DNA of 64,000 nt from an uncultured Thiothrix sp. (GCA_902595225.1 CACJPG010000003.1:33827-97826), one strand, 5' to 3'; positions 16,690 through 27,597 are shown, counted from the first letter of the stretch. The notes: generated from the sequence alone by a model not told the origin. Program-made: numbers and translations.

Positions 16690-18261
16690 ATGTTATTCAT
16701 AAAAAATTTACTCTCTATTTTATATATTTTTCTTTTTTGTTCTAACATGGCATTTTCTGATGTAATTTTTTCAAAAAGCGGTGAACAAAATTTTTTAAAA
16801 GTTGACCAAGCTTTTAAAGTAAAATTTCACAAAAAATCTAATCTCGAAAAAGGAAGTTTTCATATTATAGATTTTCAAATTGCCGAAGGTTATTATCTTT
16901 ATAAAGATAAAATAAAAGTCTTATTAAATGGTCAAGAATTAGAGAATATTAAGTTTCCAAAGACAAAAATCAAGGAGGACGAATTTTTTGGTAAAAGCGA
17001 GATATACGACCATGATTTTATTTTAAATATCGTCTCCGATGTTGAGATAAGAAACATTTCTATCACATATCAAGGCTGTGCCGAAAGAGGTTTATGCTAT
17101 CCGCCTGTAAAGAAAACTATTTTTTCAGATTCTAAAGTTGATTATGATTCCAGTTTTCAAAAGGTTTCTGAACAAGACCAGGTTTATGAGAAGTTATTAA
17201 ATAATAATATATTTACAAGTCTAATATTATTTATTGGCTTCGGTTTACTTTTATCGCTTACACCATGCGTCCTTCCAATGGTTCCAATTTTGTCTGGAAT
17301 CATTATTAAATCATCAAAAAATGATGAACTACCATTTTTATTATCTTTAAATTATGTCTTAGGATTATGTAGTGTTTATCTTATTGTTGGAATTTTCATA
17401 GGTTACTCTACTGATTTATATAATATACAGAGCATATTTCAGGAGCCAATATATTTAATTTTATTTTCTATCATTCTTGTATTGCTAGCTTTATCAATGT
17501 TTGGACTATATGAAATAAGCATCCCCGGCAAAATTATTAATCTTTTTTCAAAATTTGGCAGCGAAAATAATAAAGGTGGGTATAGCGGTTCTTATTTAAT
17601 GGGATTATTTTCAGCATTAATAGTTGGACCATGTATTGCTCCACCTTTAGCAGGAATATTCATATATATAACATCAGAAAATCCAGGCCCAATAATTACG
17701 GGATTACTTTTTTTAAGTTTAAGTATTGGAATGAGTATTCCATTACTTCTTTATGGAACTTTTATGGGTAATTTAATTCCTAAAACTGGCAAATGGATGA
17801 AATATGTAAACTATTTGTTCGGAGTTTTATTATTAATTGTCGCTCTGTCATTCATCGACAGAATTATTCCAATAACTAATTTTTTTAATGATCAAAAAAA
17901 TTTAGTATCATTCCAAAAAGTGAATAATGTAAAAGAATTAAAAGAACAACTACTCACTAAAAATAAAATTAAATTAATTGATGTATATGCAGATTGGTGT
18001 GTCGAATGTAAATGGATGGAGCAAAGAACATTCACTAATGAAAATGTTAGCGTATTACTAAAGAAGTATCATCTTATTAAAATTGATGTAACAGAGAATT
18101 CAAAAGATGATAAAGAGATGTTAAAATTTATAGGAGTAGTCGGTCCTCCAGCTTATAAATTTTATAATATTCATGGCGATGAAATTAAAGGTTTTAGTAT
18201 TCAAGGCTATATGAATTCTGAAAAATTTAAAAAACATCTCGAAGAACTAGAAAATTATTGA
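16690..18261 (+). CDS. dsbD: Thiol:disulfide interchange protein DsbD
   Basis: A protein of 523 residues carrying electrons from cytoplasmic thioredoxin to periplasmic disulfide reductases. It has a signal peptide and an alpha domain with C130 and C136 (GCAERGLCYPP). Eight or so membrane helices follow, holding the cysteine pair of TPCVLP (C193) and GPCIAP (C315). The thioredoxin-like gamma domain has WCVEC (C437, C440). All three redox pairs are present. Somewhat shorter than the E. coli protein but complete. It directly follows the M48 gene and leads into aroQ. Confidence 0.95.
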   Translation: MLFIKNLLSILYIFLFCSNMAFSDVIFSKSGEQNFLKVDQAFKVKFHKKSNLEKGSFHIIDFQIAEGYYLYKDKIKVLLNGQELENIKFPKTKIKEDEFFGKSEIYDHDFILNIVSDVEIRNISITYQGCAERGLCYPPVKKTIFSDSKVDYDSSFQKVSEQDQVYEKLLNNNIFTSLILFIGFGLLLSLTPCVLPMVPILSGIIIKSSKNDELPFLLSLNYVLGLCSVYLIVGIFIGYSTDLYNIQSIFQEPIYLILFSIILVLLALSMFGLYEISIPGKIINLFSKFGSENNKGGYSGSYLMGLFSALIVGPCIAPPLAGIFIYITSENPGPIITGLLFLSLSIGMSIPLLLYGTFMGNLIPKTGKWMKYVNYLFGVLLLIVALSFIDRIIPITNFFNDQKNLVSFQKVNNVKELKEQLLTKNKIKLIDVYADWCVECKWMEQRTFTNENVSVLLKKYHLIKIDVTENSKDDKEMLKFIGVVGPPAYKFYNIHGDEIKGFSIQGYMNSEKFKKHLEELENY

Positions 18262-18325
18262 TTTATTAAGATTTTCGTGGTATTTTGCTGGAGTTCTAAG
18301 AAAATAAAAGAAATTAAAAGAACTT

Positions 18326-18775
18326 ATGAGTAAAATATTAATCCTTAATGGGCCGAATTTAAATCTTTTGGGCGAAAGAGAGCCAGAAATTTATGGCTAC
18401 GAGTCGCTAGACGATATATCTTCTAGCTTAGACTCAGTAGCTTCAGAAATACAAGTTAACCTTAGCCATCAACAATTTAATTCAGAAGCCGAATTAATTG
18501 ATGAAATTCATCGAGCTAAGAGTGAGAAGATGGATTTTATAATATTTAATCCAGGAGCTTTTACACATACAAGTATTGCTTTGCGAGATGCTCTACTAGG
18601 AGTTTCAATACCATTTATTGAAATACATATCTCGAATGTATTTGCACGGGAAGATTTTAGAAAAAAATCATATTTATCTGATATAGCTGTTGGAGTGATA
18701 TCAGGGCATGGAATTTTTGGATATGAGCTTGCTTTGATGTCAGCTTATAATATTTTAAAAAATAGGAAAAAATAA
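18326..18775 (+). CDS. aroQ: 3-dehydroquinate dehydratase, type II
   Basis: A protein of 149 residues catalysing step three of the shikimate pathway. It begins with the type II signature [19 protein letters not shown], with the catalytic Tyr. [34 protein letters not shown] (catalytic His region) and [15 protein letters not shown] follow. Its stop overlaps the accB start by one base; aroQ-accB-accC is a standard gammaproteobacterial order. Confidence 0.97.
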   Translation: MSKILILNGPNLNLLGEREPEIYGYESLDDISSSLDSVASEIQVNLSHQQFNSEAELIDEIHRAKSEKMDFIIFNPGAFTHTSIALRDALLGVSIPFIEIHISNVFAREDFRKKSYLSDIAVGVISGHGIFGYELALMSAYNILKNRKK

Positions 18776-19263
18776 TGGATATAAGAAAAGTAAAAAAATT
18801 AATGGAAATGCTAGAAGAGTCATCTCTGTCTGAGCTAGAGGTTATTGAAGGGGAGGAATCAATAAGATTAAGTAAATCGTCGAATTTAACTACAGAAAAT
18901 ATTACCACACAAATTCCTAATCAAATTCCTAATCAAATACCTTATCAAGTAAATCCGCAAAATCAGAACCCGCCGGCACAAATACCTGAGCAGTCAAATA
19001 TAATTGATAAAGAAAACTTAGAAATATCAGGCTATGAAATTAAATCGCCGATGGTTGGCACATTTTACGAGGCACCATCTCCAGGCTCAAAACCCTTTGT
19101 TAGCGTTGGTGATGTTGTAAAAAAAGGTGACGTACTTTGTATTATTGAAGCAATGAAGATGCTTAATCAAATTGAGTCAGATAAAGGTGGAGAAATAAAA
19201 GCAATACTTGTAGAAAATGCTCAACCAGTAGAATTTAATCAAGTATTATTTGTGATTGAGTAA
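18775..19263 (+). CDS. accB: Biotin carboxyl carrier protein of acetyl-CoA carboxylase
   Basis: A protein of 162 residues carrying the biotin for malonyl-CoA synthesis. The biotinylated lysine is K128 in EAMKMLNQI, within the C-terminal biotinyl domain that begins at [16 protein letters not shown]. The linker at about residues 44-74 is rich in Pro, Gln and Asn, with short repeats of the type IPNQ; the matching DNA has CAAATTCCTAAT-like repeats. Co-transcribed with accC, 3 bases later. Confidence 0.96.
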   Translation: MDIRKVKKLMEMLEESSLSELEVIEGEESIRLSKSSNLTTENITTQIPNQIPNQIPYQVNPQNQNPPAQIPEQSNIIDKENLEISGYEIKSPMVGTFYEAPSPGSKPFVSVGDVVKKGDVLCIIEAMKMLNQIESDKGGEIKAILVENAQPVEFNQVLFVIE

Positions 19264-19266
19264 ATT

Positions 19267-20607
19267 ATGATAAAAAAGTTACTTATAGCAAATAGAGGCG
19301 AAATCGCATTAAGAATTTTAAGAGCTTGCAAGGACCTGAGAATAAAAACCGTTGCGGTTCACTCAGTAGTTGATAGAGATTTAATGCATGTCCGACTAGC
19401 TGACGAATCAGTTTGTATTGGTCCTGCCGATTCAAAGCAAAGCTACTTATTTCCTTCGTCAATAATTAGCGCGGCAGAGATAACTGGTGCAGATGCAATT
19501 CATCCTGGATTTGGTTTTCTCTCAGAAAATGCTGACTTTGCAGAGCAGGTGACAAAATCTGATTTTATTTTTGTTGGGCCGAAATCTGAAACTATAAAAC
19601 TTATGGGGGATAAGATTCTTGCAAAGAGAGCAATGTCAGAAGTTGGTATTAATGGAATTCCAGGCTCAAAGGGAGAGGTTTCAAAATCAATAAAAGAAAA
19701 TAAAAAAATTGCAAAAGAAGTTGGATATCCAGTTTTAGTAAAAGCCGCACATGGCGGCGGCGGAAGAGGTATGAGGACTGTTGAAAAAGAAAGCGATCTT
19801 GAGGAAGCAATAAAACTTACAAAAAGTGAGGCCAAATTGGCTTTCGGAAATGATACTGTTTTTATAGAAAAATTTTTGCAAAATCCAAGACATATAGAGT
19901 TTCAGGTACTTTGCGATAACTTTGGCAACGCAATATGTCTCGGTGAGAGAGACTGCTCGATGCAAAGAAAGCACCAAAAAGTTATTGAGGAAGCACCAGC
20001 TCCTGGTTTAAGCGAAGAACTTAGAGAAAAAATGAGTAAGCTGGTTACAGACGCCTGTAAAAAAATCGGTTATATTGGTGCAGGGACATTTGAATTTCTT
20101 TATGAAGAAGGAAATTTTTACTTTATCGAAATGAATACACGAATACAAGTAGAGCACCCTGTAACGGAAATGATCACTGGTATCGATATTGTTAGGCAGC
20201 AGCTTTTGATAGCTTCTGGGGAAAAAGTTGGATATACACAAGAACAAGTTGAGTTAAGAGGTCATGCAATTGAATGCAGAATTAATGCAGAGAACTCAGA
20301 AACATTTATTCCATGCCCAGGAACAATAAACCAATTTCATGCTCCCGGTGGACCTGGAGTAAGAATGGATACTCATATATATAATGGTTATAAGGTACCA
20401 CCAAATTATGATTCAATGATCGGTAAGCTAATTTCTTATGGAAACAATCGAGACGCAGCAATAAGAAGGATGAGTAATGCTTTAAATGAAATTGTTATTG
20501 ATGGAATTGAGACAAACATTGACCTTCAGAAAAAGTTAATTTTAGATACAGAATTTCAAAAAGGCGGCTTTAGTATAAATTATCTTGAGAGTAAAATTAA
20601 AAACTAA
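19267..20607 (+). CDS. accC: Biotin carboxylase subunit of acetyl-CoA carboxylase
   Basis: A protein of 446 residues that carboxylates the biotin on AccB using ATP and bicarbonate. The order is N-terminal [18 protein letters not shown], an ATP-grasp glycine loop [10 protein letters not shown] near 160, the [15 protein letters not shown] region near 235, and the catalytic [15 protein letters not shown] near 290. Full length. The fis ATG directly follows its TAA; prmA and dusB, which usually lie between, are absent. Confidence 0.97.
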   Translation: MIKKLLIANRGEIALRILRACKDLRIKTVAVHSVVDRDLMHVRLADESVCIGPADSKQSYLFPSSIISAAEITGADAIHPGFGFLSENADFAEQVTKSDFIFVGPKSETIKLMGDKILAKRAMSEVGINGIPGSKGEVSKSIKENKKIAKEVGYPVLVKAAHGGGGRGMRTVEKESDLEEAIKLTKSEAKLAFGNDTVFIEKFLQNPRHIEFQVLCDNFGNAICLGERDCSMQRKHQKVIEEAPAPGLSEELREKMSKLVTDACKKIGYIGAGTFEFLYEEGNFYFIEMNTRIQVEHPVTEMITGIDIVRQQLLIASGEKVGYTQEQVELRGHAIECRINAENSETFIPCPGTINQFHAPGGPGVRMDTHIYNGYKVPPNYDSMIGKLISYGNNRDAAIRRMSNALNEIVIDGIETNIDLQKKLILDTEFQKGGFSINYLESKIKN

Positions 20608-20853
20608 ATGGATAAAAATAGTTCAAACAAGCTACTTAAGGAATTTGTTAGACAAACAATGAAAGAATACTTTACTAAACTAGATGGTCATCCTGTTGAT
20701 AAAGTATATGATTTAGTAATTGGTGAGGTGGAAAAACCACTTCTTGAGGAAACTATAAAATATTGTAATGGAAATCAATCAAGAGCAGCAGTGCTTCTTG
20801 GAATAAGTAGAGGAACATTAAGAAAGAAAATAAAGTTATATAACATATCTTAG
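20608..20853 (+). CDS. fis: DNA-binding protein Fis, short form
   Basis: A protein of 81 residues whose C-terminal 45 match the Fis helix-turn-helix (CNGNQSRAAVLLGISRGTLRKKIKLYNI). The dimer core VRQTMKEYFTKLDGHPVDKVYDLV is conserved. Compared with the 98-residue E. coli protein, the N-terminal arm that contacts site-specific recombinases is missing, so it is likely a pure nucleoid/promoter-binding form. Translation starts right at the accC stop, and purH follows 11 bases later. Confidence 0.93.
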   Translation: MDKNSSNKLLKEFVRQTMKEYFTKLDGHPVDKVYDLVIGEVEKPLLEETIKYCNGNQSRAAVLLGISRGTLRKKIKLYNIS

Positions 20854-20864
20854 GGAAATAAGTC

Positions 20865-22412
20865 TTGAAAAATAAAAAGAAACTTGCATTAATTAGCGTA
20901 TCAGACAAAACTAAGATCGAAGTGATTTCAAATTTCTTGATAAAAAATGATTTTGAGATTATTTCAACTGGTGGCACACTCAAGGCACTTTGGGATATGA
21001 AAATTCCTGCCAAATCTGTAGAGGAAGTTACTAAGTTTCCAGAAATAATGGATGGAAGAGTTAAAACATTGCATCCAAATATTCATGCAGGGATCTTAGC
21101 TAGAAACAAAGATTTAGATATTCTCAATAATCATAATATTAAAAAAATCGACGTACTTATTGTTAACTTCTATCCGTTTGAAAAAGTTATAAAATCAAAT
21201 AATTTAGATTTTTCTGAAGCTATAGAGAATATTGATGTTGGAGGTCCTGCTATGGTTCGTGCTGCAGCGAAAAATTTTGAAAATTGTTGTGTATTGGTAA
21301 ACCCAAATAATTATGATGAATTTATAGAACTCTTTGACACCTCACTTGAAAATAATTTAAAGTTTAACAGAAATATGTCTTTAGAGGCTTTTGAATATGT
21401 TGCAAATTACGATATCGCAATCGCAAACTATTTGGGTAAAAAAATAAACAAAGAAGAGTTTCCAAAATTTCATTCTCTGAAAAAAATTAACGATTTACGG
21501 TATGGAGAGAACCCACATCAAAAAGGTTCAGTTTATCAAGATTTTAATGAAAGACGTTTAGGCATTATAAATTCAAAGATATTTCAAGGGAAAGGCCTAT
21601 CATATAATAATATTGTAGATGGAGACACAGCATTATCTTGCGTTTCAAGTTTCGTAGAACCGGCATGTGTGATCGTAAAACATGCAAATCCATGCGGAGT
21701 ATCTTCAAGAAAAAAATTAATTGATGCTTATGAAAAAGCTTTTGAAACAGATAAAACTTCAGCTTTTGGAGGGGTAATAGCATTTAATAAAAAAGTAGAT
21801 GAAAACTTGGCAAGAAAAATTTTAGAAAATCAATTTGTTGAGATAATAATTTCACCATCTTTTTCAAAAGAATCACTAGAAATCTTTAAATCAAAAAAAG
21901 ACATTCGTGTAATTGAGTATGAAGATTATCAAGCTATTAATGATTCGATAAATATTCAAATCAAAAGTATTAATGATGGAATTTTAATTCAAGGTGAGGA
22001 TATAAACTATGAAGTAATAATAGACGATATAGTTTCAAAAAAAGAACCAACTAAAGAAGAGCTTTTGGATTTAAAATTTTCTTGGATAGTTTCCAAATTT
22101 GTTAAATCGAATGCTATTGTTTTTTCAAAAAACCAACAAACCTTGGGTATTGGCGCAGGCCAAATGAGTAGAATTGATTCAACATTCATTGCATCAGAAA
22201 AAGCAAAAGTACAGGGATTAAATTTAGTTGGGGCTGTAATGGCTTCAGATGCTTTCTTTCCATTTACAGATAATGTCGAGAAGGCAAACAAACTTGGAAT
22301 TTCTTCTATTATTCAGCCTGGAGGATCAAAAAACGATAAAGAAGTAATTTCGAAGGTAAATGAGCTTGGCATGAGTATGGTTTTCACAGGAAAAAGGTAC
22401 TTTAGACATTAA
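20865..22412 (+). CDS. purH: Bifunctional AICAR formyltransferase / IMP cyclohydrolase
   Basis: A protein of 515 residues carrying out the last two steps of IMP synthesis. The N-terminal cyclohydrolase domain has ALISVSDKTKIE, STGGTLKALW, and MDGRVKTLHPNIHAGILA. The C-terminal transformylase domain has LRYGENPHQKGS, the catalytic KHANPCGV, and SDAFFPFTDNVEKA. The start is a TTG with AGGGA 8 bases upstream; no ATG lies near the conserved N-terminus. Forms a purH-purD operon. Confidence 0.97.
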   Translation: MKNKKKLALISVSDKTKIEVISNFLIKNDFEIISTGGTLKALWDMKIPAKSVEEVTKFPEIMDGRVKTLHPNIHAGILARNKDLDILNNHNIKKIDVLIVNFYPFEKVIKSNNLDFSEAIENIDVGGPAMVRAAAKNFENCCVLVNPNNYDEFIELFDTSLENNLKFNRNMSLEAFEYVANYDIAIANYLGKKINKEEFPKFHSLKKINDLRYGENPHQKGSVYQDFNERRLGIINSKIFQGKGLSYNNIVDGDTALSCVSSFVEPACVIVKHANPCGVSSRKKLIDAYEKAFETDKTSAFGGVIAFNKKVDENLARKILENQFVEIIISPSFSKESLEIFKSKKDIRVIEYEDYQAINDSINIQIKSINDGILIQGEDINYEVIIDDIVSKKEPTKEELLDLKFSWIVSKFVKSNAIVFSKNQQTLGIGAGQMSRIDSTFIASEKAKVQGLNLVGAVMASDAFFPFTDNVEKANKLGISSIIQPGGSKNDKEVISKVNELGMSMVFTGKRYFRH

Positions 22413-22415
22413 AAT

Positions 22416-23705
22416 ATGAATATATTAATCATTGGTAGCGGCGGACGAGAGCATGCAATTGCATGGAAAGTTTCACAATCTAAAATAGTGAGCAAAATTT
22501 ATGCAATTCCAGGAAATCCTGGGATTAGCAAAGAAAAAAAAGTTGAAAATTTTGAGATAGAAAATCCTTCAATTCAAGATTATATTAGATTCGCAAAAAG
22601 CAAAAATATTGATCTAACCATTGTAGGGCCAGAAGCACCACTTGTTGATGGAATTGTGGACGAATTTAAAAAAAATAATTTAAAAATATTCGGTCCTTGC
22701 AAAGCAGCTTCACAATTAGAGGGTTCAAAAAGTTTTTGTAAGGATATTTTAAATTCTGGAAAAGTTTTGACAGCTAAACATGAAACCTTTACAGATTCAA
22801 TTTCAGCATCAAAATACATAAAAAAACAAAATATGCCAATAGTTATAAAGGCGGACGGACTTGCTGCAGGTAAAGGAGTTTTTATTGTTGAGGAAGAGGA
22901 AACCGCTCTTAAACTTATCAATGATTTATTCACTGGAAATGCTGATGGGATTAGTAGTTCTGTAATAGTTATTGAAGAATTTTTAAAAGGAGAGGAGGCA
23001 AGTTTTATTTGCTTAGTTTCTGGCGATAGTATTGTTCCACTCGCGTCCTCAAAAGACCACAAAAAATTAAATAATGGAGATACTGGTCCAAATACTGGTG
23101 GTATGGGAGCATACTCGCCAACAAGTTTGATAGATGAAAAACTCGCAAATAAAGTTATAAAGGAAATTATAAAACCAACACTATACGAACTTAAAAAGCG
23201 TGGTATTTTTTATAGTGGTTTTTTATATGCCGGATTAATGATAGACAAAAATAAAAATCCCTATGTCCTTGAATATAATTGTCGATTAGGAGATCCAGAA
23301 GCACAGGCAATTCTAATGAGGTTAGAGAGCGATATTGTTGAGTTATTTTTATCTACAGTTGACAATGAATTGGAAAAAATAAAAATACTTTGGAATGAAT
23401 ATGCCTCTTGTACAGTTGTTTTGGCCTCCGAAGGTTATCCTGGGAAATACAAAAAAAATATCAAAATTGAAGGTTTAGAGCATGAAATTTCTGGTACAAA
23501 AATATTCCACGCTGGAACTAAATTTGAAAATGGATCTATTTATACTAATGGTGGACGTGTGCTTGGAGTTACAGCGCTTGGTGTAAATTTGCAAGTTGCA
23601 CAAGCAAAAGCATATGACAGAGCTAACCAAGTTTCATGGGAAGGTAAGATTAAAAGGCATGATATTGGTGAAAAAGAGATAAGAGGAAAGTTTATCTTTT
23701 CATAG
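22416..23705 (+). CDS. purD: Phosphoribosylamine-glycine ligase
   Basis: An ATP-grasp enzyme of 429 residues, the second step of purine synthesis. Signature parts are [16 protein letters not shown] at the N-terminus, [13 protein letters not shown] near 145, [10 protein letters not shown] near 225 and the metal-binding [12 protein letters not shown] near 285. Full length. The 3' end overlaps the convergent rho gene by 14 bases. No terminator is visible. Confidence 0.97.
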   Translation: MNILIIGSGGREHAIAWKVSQSKIVSKIYAIPGNPGISKEKKVENFEIENPSIQDYIRFAKSKNIDLTIVGPEAPLVDGIVDEFKKNNLKIFGPCKAASQLEGSKSFCKDILNSGKVLTAKHETFTDSISASKYIKKQNMPIVIKADGLAAGKGVFIVEEEETALKLINDLFTGNADGISSSVIVIEEFLKGEEASFICLVSGDSIVPLASSKDHKKLNNGDTGPNTGGMGAYSPTSLIDEKLANKVIKEIIKPTLYELKKRGIFYSGFLYAGLMIDKNKNPYVLEYNCRLGDPEAQAILMRLESDIVELFLSTVDNELEKIKILWNEYASCTVVLASEGYPGKYKKNIKIEGLEHEISGTKIFHAGTKFENGSIYTNGGRVLGVTALGVNLQVAQAKAYDRANQVSWEGKIKRHDIGEKEIRGKFIFS

Positions 23706-24948
23706 ATTCAAAGAAATCATTGTTAGTTTTCGTAGTTTTTAGTTTATCAAGTAAAAACTCAACTGCCTCAATTTCATCCATAGAATGCATAAATTTTCTC
23801 AAGACCCACATTCTCTGAAGCTCTTCAGGTGCGGTTAGAAGCTCTTCCCTTCGAGTTCCTGATTTATTAATACCAATTGCAGGATAAACCCTTTTTTCAG
23901 CAATTCTTCTATCTAAATGAATTTCACTATTTCCTGTACCCTTGAACTCCTCAAATATTACCTCATCCATTTTTGAGCCAGTTTCAATCAAAGCTGTCGC
24001 AAGAATTGTTAATGATCCACCTTCTTCGATGTTTCTTGCGGCACCAAAAAATCTTTTAGGTCGATGTAATGCATTTGCATCAACACCACCAGTTAAAACT
24101 TTTCCGGAAGATGGAGAAACAGTATTATAAGCTCTTGCAAGTCTAGTTATTGAGTCTAATAAAATTACAACATCTTTCTTATGTTCGACAAGTCTTTTTG
24201 CTTTTTCTATAACCATCTCAGCAACCTGCACATGCCTAGTCGCGGGCTCGTCAAAGGTACTAGAAACAACTTCGCCATCCACCATTCTTGCCATTTCTGT
24301 AACCTCTTCAGGTCTCTCGTCAATTAATAAAACAATCAAATGGCACTCTGGATTATTTGTAGTAATACTTTGTGCAATATTTTGAAGCATTATAGTTTTA
24401 CCAGCTTTTGGAGGTGAAACAATCAATCCTCTTTGACCTTTTCCTATCGGAGAACATATGTCAATTATTCTTGCGGTTATGTCTTCGCTACTACCATTAC
24501 CTCTCTCAAGTTTAATTCTTTTTTCTGCATGTAATGGAGTTAAATTTTCAAAAAGAATTTTTCTTTTTGCATTCTCTGGAGATTCAAAATTAATTTGATC
24601 TACCTTAAGCATCGCAAAATATCTTTCGGTATCTTTAGGAGGCCGAATCTTTCCTGAAATTGTATCACCTGTTCTTAAACCAAATTTTCTTATTTGACTT
24701 GGTGACACATAGATATCATCTGGACCAGCTAAATAAGAACTATTTGAAGATCTTAAAAAACCAAATCCATCTTGCAAGATTTCAAGCACTCCATCACCAA
24801 ATATGTCTTCACCATTTTTTGCATGTGATTTTAATATTGAGAAAATAACTTCTTGTTTTCTTGCACGCGCAATGTTTTCAATTCCCATGTCAGAAGCCAT
24901 GGTCATTAAATCTGAAGGACTTTTCGTTTTTAACTCTGTTAAGTTCAT
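23692..24948 (-). CDS. rho: Transcription termination factor Rho
   Basis: A hexameric RNA helicase of 418 residues that ends transcription. The N-terminal Rho_N helix bundle is followed by the RNA-binding OSB fold ([23 protein letters not shown]). The Walker A is [10 protein letters not shown] near residue 180, and the Walker B is [15 protein letters not shown] near 265. Full length. It stands downstream of trxA on the same strand, 146 bases away, as in many proteobacteria. Many genes here lack hairpin terminators, so Rho-dependent ends are likely common. Confidence 0.97.
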   Translation of the reverse strand: MNLTELKTKSPSDLMTMASDMGIENIARARKQEVIFSILKSHAKNGEDIFGDGVLEILQDGFGFLRSSNSSYLAGPDDIYVSPSQIRKFGLRTGDTISGKIRPPKDTERYFAMLKVDQINFESPENAKRKILFENLTPLHAEKRIKLERGNGSSEDITARIIDICSPIGKGQRGLIVSPPKAGKTIMLQNIAQSITTNNPECHLIVLLIDERPEEVTEMARMVDGEVVSSTFDEPATRHVQVAEMVIEKAKRLVEHKKDVVILLDSITRLARAYNTVSPSSGKVLTGGVDANALHRPKRFFGAARNIEEGGSLTILATALIETGSKMDEVIFEEFKGTGNSEIHLDRRIAEKRVYPAIGINKSGTRREELLTAPEELQRMWVLRKFMHSMDEIEAVEFLLDKLKTTKTNNDFFESMKR

Positions 24949-25094
24949 ATAAATTTACCTGGGAATCTGCAAATTTTAAAAGAATTTTTACGTATTAAAT
25001 TTTAGTTACGCGTGAAATTATTTATTTGATGTGCTAAATTTGCAATTGAAATTAAAAGTTATCATTAAATCTTGTTTACGTCTAGTACTTTTTA

Positions 25095-25421
25095 TTAAAT
25101 ATTATTTTCAATGAATTGTATTAGATCGCTTTTACTGAGAGCACCTACATGAGTTCCAACGGCATTTCCATCTTTAAAGATCATAAGTGTAGGAATTCCT
25201 CTAATTCCATATTTTGGCGGTGTCTGAGAATTTTCGTCAACATTAAGTTTTCCAATAATTATTTTATCTGACATTTCGGTTGAGACTTCTTCTAATATAG
25301 GAGCAATCATTTTACACGGCCCGCACCATTCGGCCCAATAATCTACAAGAATAGGTTTTTCTGATTTAATGACTTGGTTTTCAAACTCTGAATCTGTTAA
25401 TTTTACGATTGTGTCTGACAT
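25095..25421 (-). CDS. trxA: Thioredoxin
   Basis: A protein of 108 residues, a general disulfide reductase. The active site WCGPC is at 32-36, with the conserved YWAEWCGPCKMIAPILEE block, the cis-proline segment RGIPTLMIFKDG and the C-terminal GALSKSDL. It reduces ribonucleotide reductase and feeds DsbD across the membrane. The trxA-rho order is typical of proteobacteria. Confidence 0.96.
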   Translation of the reverse strand: MSDTIVKLTDSEFENQVIKSEKPILVDYWAEWCGPCKMIAPILEEVSTEMSDKIIIGKLNVDENSQTPPKYGIRGIPTLMIFKDGNAVGTHVGALSKSDLIQFIENNI

Positions 25422-25507
25422 TTAATTATTCCATTTGTTTATTATTCTAAGCTATTATACATACTATTTTATTAAATCAAGAATTTTTTATTTATTATTT
25501 CGTTGAT

Positions 25508-26683
25508 TTATGTGTCCTCAAATAATATTCTCCACTCACCATCACTTTCTTTTACCCAAAATAGCTTTTTATTTGAAGATGTTTGAAAGTTATTACTTTC
25601 GTAATTCTGTCTGAAATCGGAGAATATAAGGTCATCTTCTTTAGGATAATAAAATAAGTTCATATTTTCAACTTTAACTTTAATGTATGTTTTTTTCTTA
25701 ATTATTCTTAAAATATGAGCAACCCTTTTTTCAAAGTCATGCTTTTCACTATTAAAGTTAATTGAATGCTTAGATATAAAAGCATATGGATCAAGACTTT
25801 CCCATGTTACCCTCCAATTCTCAATAAATTTATTTGCAGCTTTTTTGTTTTGATGCCAGACATTTCTCTTAATCCATTCAACATTTTCAACTAGAATTAT
25901 TGGGGTTACGCCAATTTTCACATATTTTTTTAATTTTTTAAGTGTGTAATTACTTGTTACAACACACCCCTCGCTTGTGAGAGGTGGGCGACTGTATACA
26001 TCTCTTGGTACTCCATGAATCCAAATACCATAACCGGTTTTGTTATTTCTTTTATCCCAAAAATTTGGATAATTAATTGGGAAAGCACCATCTCCATAAA
26101 GCTCGGGTAAATCCTCATCGATCAAGTGTGAAGTTATTTTATAAACTCCCACAGGTGTTTTGTTATCCCCCGAAGTCTTTTTATTGAAACCCTCTTTTCC
26201 AATTGAAACATAAAAGTCTCCAATAATGTCCGGAACACCACTTTTATTCTCAATGAGATAAAGTCTTGATTTTGATAGTTCTATCAAAAAAGCATATTCG
26301 ACATTATTTGCCAACTGTATGATTGATTTTGGCAAAAGATCTTCCTTCTTATAAACAGAGTTAAAATTAATCCTAGCTTTCGCCTCGCTTTTCAAATCAT
26401 TTAATTCTTTATCTTTTGATTTACTCCCCAGCATTGGTTTCTTTTGAAGAAAGGAAGATAAAAGGTCTGCGTATATAATTTTTCCAAGCTTAAAGTTTGG
26501 GAAATCCTTAATTAGATTTTCAGCAATTAGTAAAGCTTTATCATTATTGCCGTTTCGCATATTATCTAAAATTTGCAGAAGTTGTATTTCAGCTTCTTCG
26601 CTCGGAGAAATTGTTTCCTCAGCGAAAATATTATTAGAAAACAAAATAATTGCAGTGAATAATATATAAATAATATACTTCAT
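25508..26683 (-). CDS. L,D-transpeptidase (YkuD family) with NTF2-like C-terminus
   Basis: A protein of 391 residues with a signal peptide (1-21). The catalytic domain runs from about 125 to 260: H223 in WIHGVP and nucleophile Cys240 in SEGCVV. Such enzymes make 3-3 peptidoglycan cross-links or attach lipoproteins, or as amidase-like members cut them. The C-terminal 120 residues resemble the NTF2-like domain of proteins such as Cds6 and the C-terminus of the upstream TPR protein. It starts at the last base of the TPR gene stop, so the pair is coupled. Confidence 0.88.
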   Translation of the reverse strand: MKYIIYILFTAIILFSNNIFAEETISPSEEAEIQLLQILDNMRNGNNDKALLIAENLIKDFPNFKLGKIIYADLLSSFLQKKPMLGSKSKDKELNDLKSEAKARINFNSVYKKEDLLPKSIIQLANNVEYAFLIELSKSRLYLIENKSGVPDIIGDFYVSIGKEGFNKKTSGDNKTPVGVYKITSHLIDEDLPELYGDGAFPINYPNFWDKRNNKTGYGIWIHGVPRDVYSRPPLTSEGCVVTSNYTLKKLKKYVKIGVTPIILVENVEWIKRNVWHQNKKAANKFIENWRVTWESLDPYAFISKHSINFNSEKHDFEKRVAHILRIIKKKTYIKVKVENMNLFYYPKEDDLIFSDFRQNYESNNFQTSSNKKLFWVKESDGEWRILFEDT

Positions 26684-27498
26684 TATTTAAGAATGTATTC
26701 TCCAGTAATTTTTAGATCGTTGTTCATTACTGATATAAGAGTATGTTTTTTGACTACATCAGAAAAAGAATCTGAATTATAAGCTTGAGTAAAACTTATT
26801 AGTGCAATTTCATTATTAAAGCCGAAAATCTTTGTATTTGATATTTTAATTTCAATATTCTTTTTATTTTGTATTCTTTTTTTTCTCTCAACCATCCAAG
26901 CATTTCTTGATTTGAATTTTTTTGGATAGTATTCATCTGCGTAACAATTAAAATACTCTTGGTAATTTTTATTCTGCCAGAAACCAGCCCATTCAAAGAT
27001 AAAGTTTTCGATGTCTTTCGAATTTATGGTATTGATTTCAGTATTATCTTCTGAGAACTCTTGTGTAGTAATTGAATCAACATTTTTTGTTTTAATTACA
27101 TTTAAACTTTCTACTAAAGATAATGTTATGTCACTCTTTTCTGTATCTTTAATAGATAACGCCTCTTCGTACAGGATATTTGCTTGGAAAGCGTATAAAT
27201 TTGTAAGATTTTTATAAATGATATCAATTTCTTTGTTCTTACTTATGGACTTTCTTAAAATATTAATGGCCCCATCAATATTACCTTGTTTTGCCTCTAT
27301 ATATGCTAAATTATTAATTATTTGGTAATTATTTGGATTTAATTCTTCGAGGTCCAAAAGTATTTTTTTTGCATCTTCAAAATTACCTGCAATTATTAAA
27401 TCATTTGCCTCTTGAAAGCTCTCATTAATATTTGCAGCATGGGAATTTAATAAGATTGAGCCACAAAGTAAGAAAAAAATTATAGTTCTTATATACAT
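26683..27498 (-). CDS. TPR-repeat periplasmic protein with NTF2-like C-terminal domain
   Basis: A protein of 271 residues. A signal peptide (1-21) is followed by TPR-like helices from about 25 to 120 (ANDLIIAGNFEDAKKIL, NLAYIEAKQGNIDGAINILRKSI). A C-terminal domain of about 110 residues (WAGFWQNKNYQEYFNCYADEY... RKKRIQNKKNIEIKISN) looks like the NTF2/SnoaL-like fold found with L,D-transpeptidases. It probably acts with the transpeptidase encoded next to it. No enzymatic motif is seen. Confidence 0.7.
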   Translation of the reverse strand: MYIRTIIFFLLCGSILLNSHAANINESFQEANDLIIAGNFEDAKKILLDLEELNPNNYQIINNLAYIEAKQGNIDGAINILRKSISKNKEIDIIYKNLTNLYAFQANILYEEALSIKDTEKSDITLSLVESLNVIKTKNVDSITTQEFSEDNTEINTINSKDIENFIFEWAGFWQNKNYQEYFNCYADEYYPKKFKSRNAWMVERKKRIQNKKNIEIKISNTKIFGFNNEIALISFTQAYNSDSFSDVVKKHTLISVMNNDLKITGEYILK

Positions 27499-27597
27499 TT
27501 CAAATCATTTGTAATTAGATTATTATAATACTTATACAACATAATATTATATATAAAATATTGATATTACAATAAATTAAATAATAGTAGGTTTAGC

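Noticed and set aside
22580-23062. Reverse ORF of 160 codons within purD
   Set aside because: Antisense shadow; no start signal and no domain.
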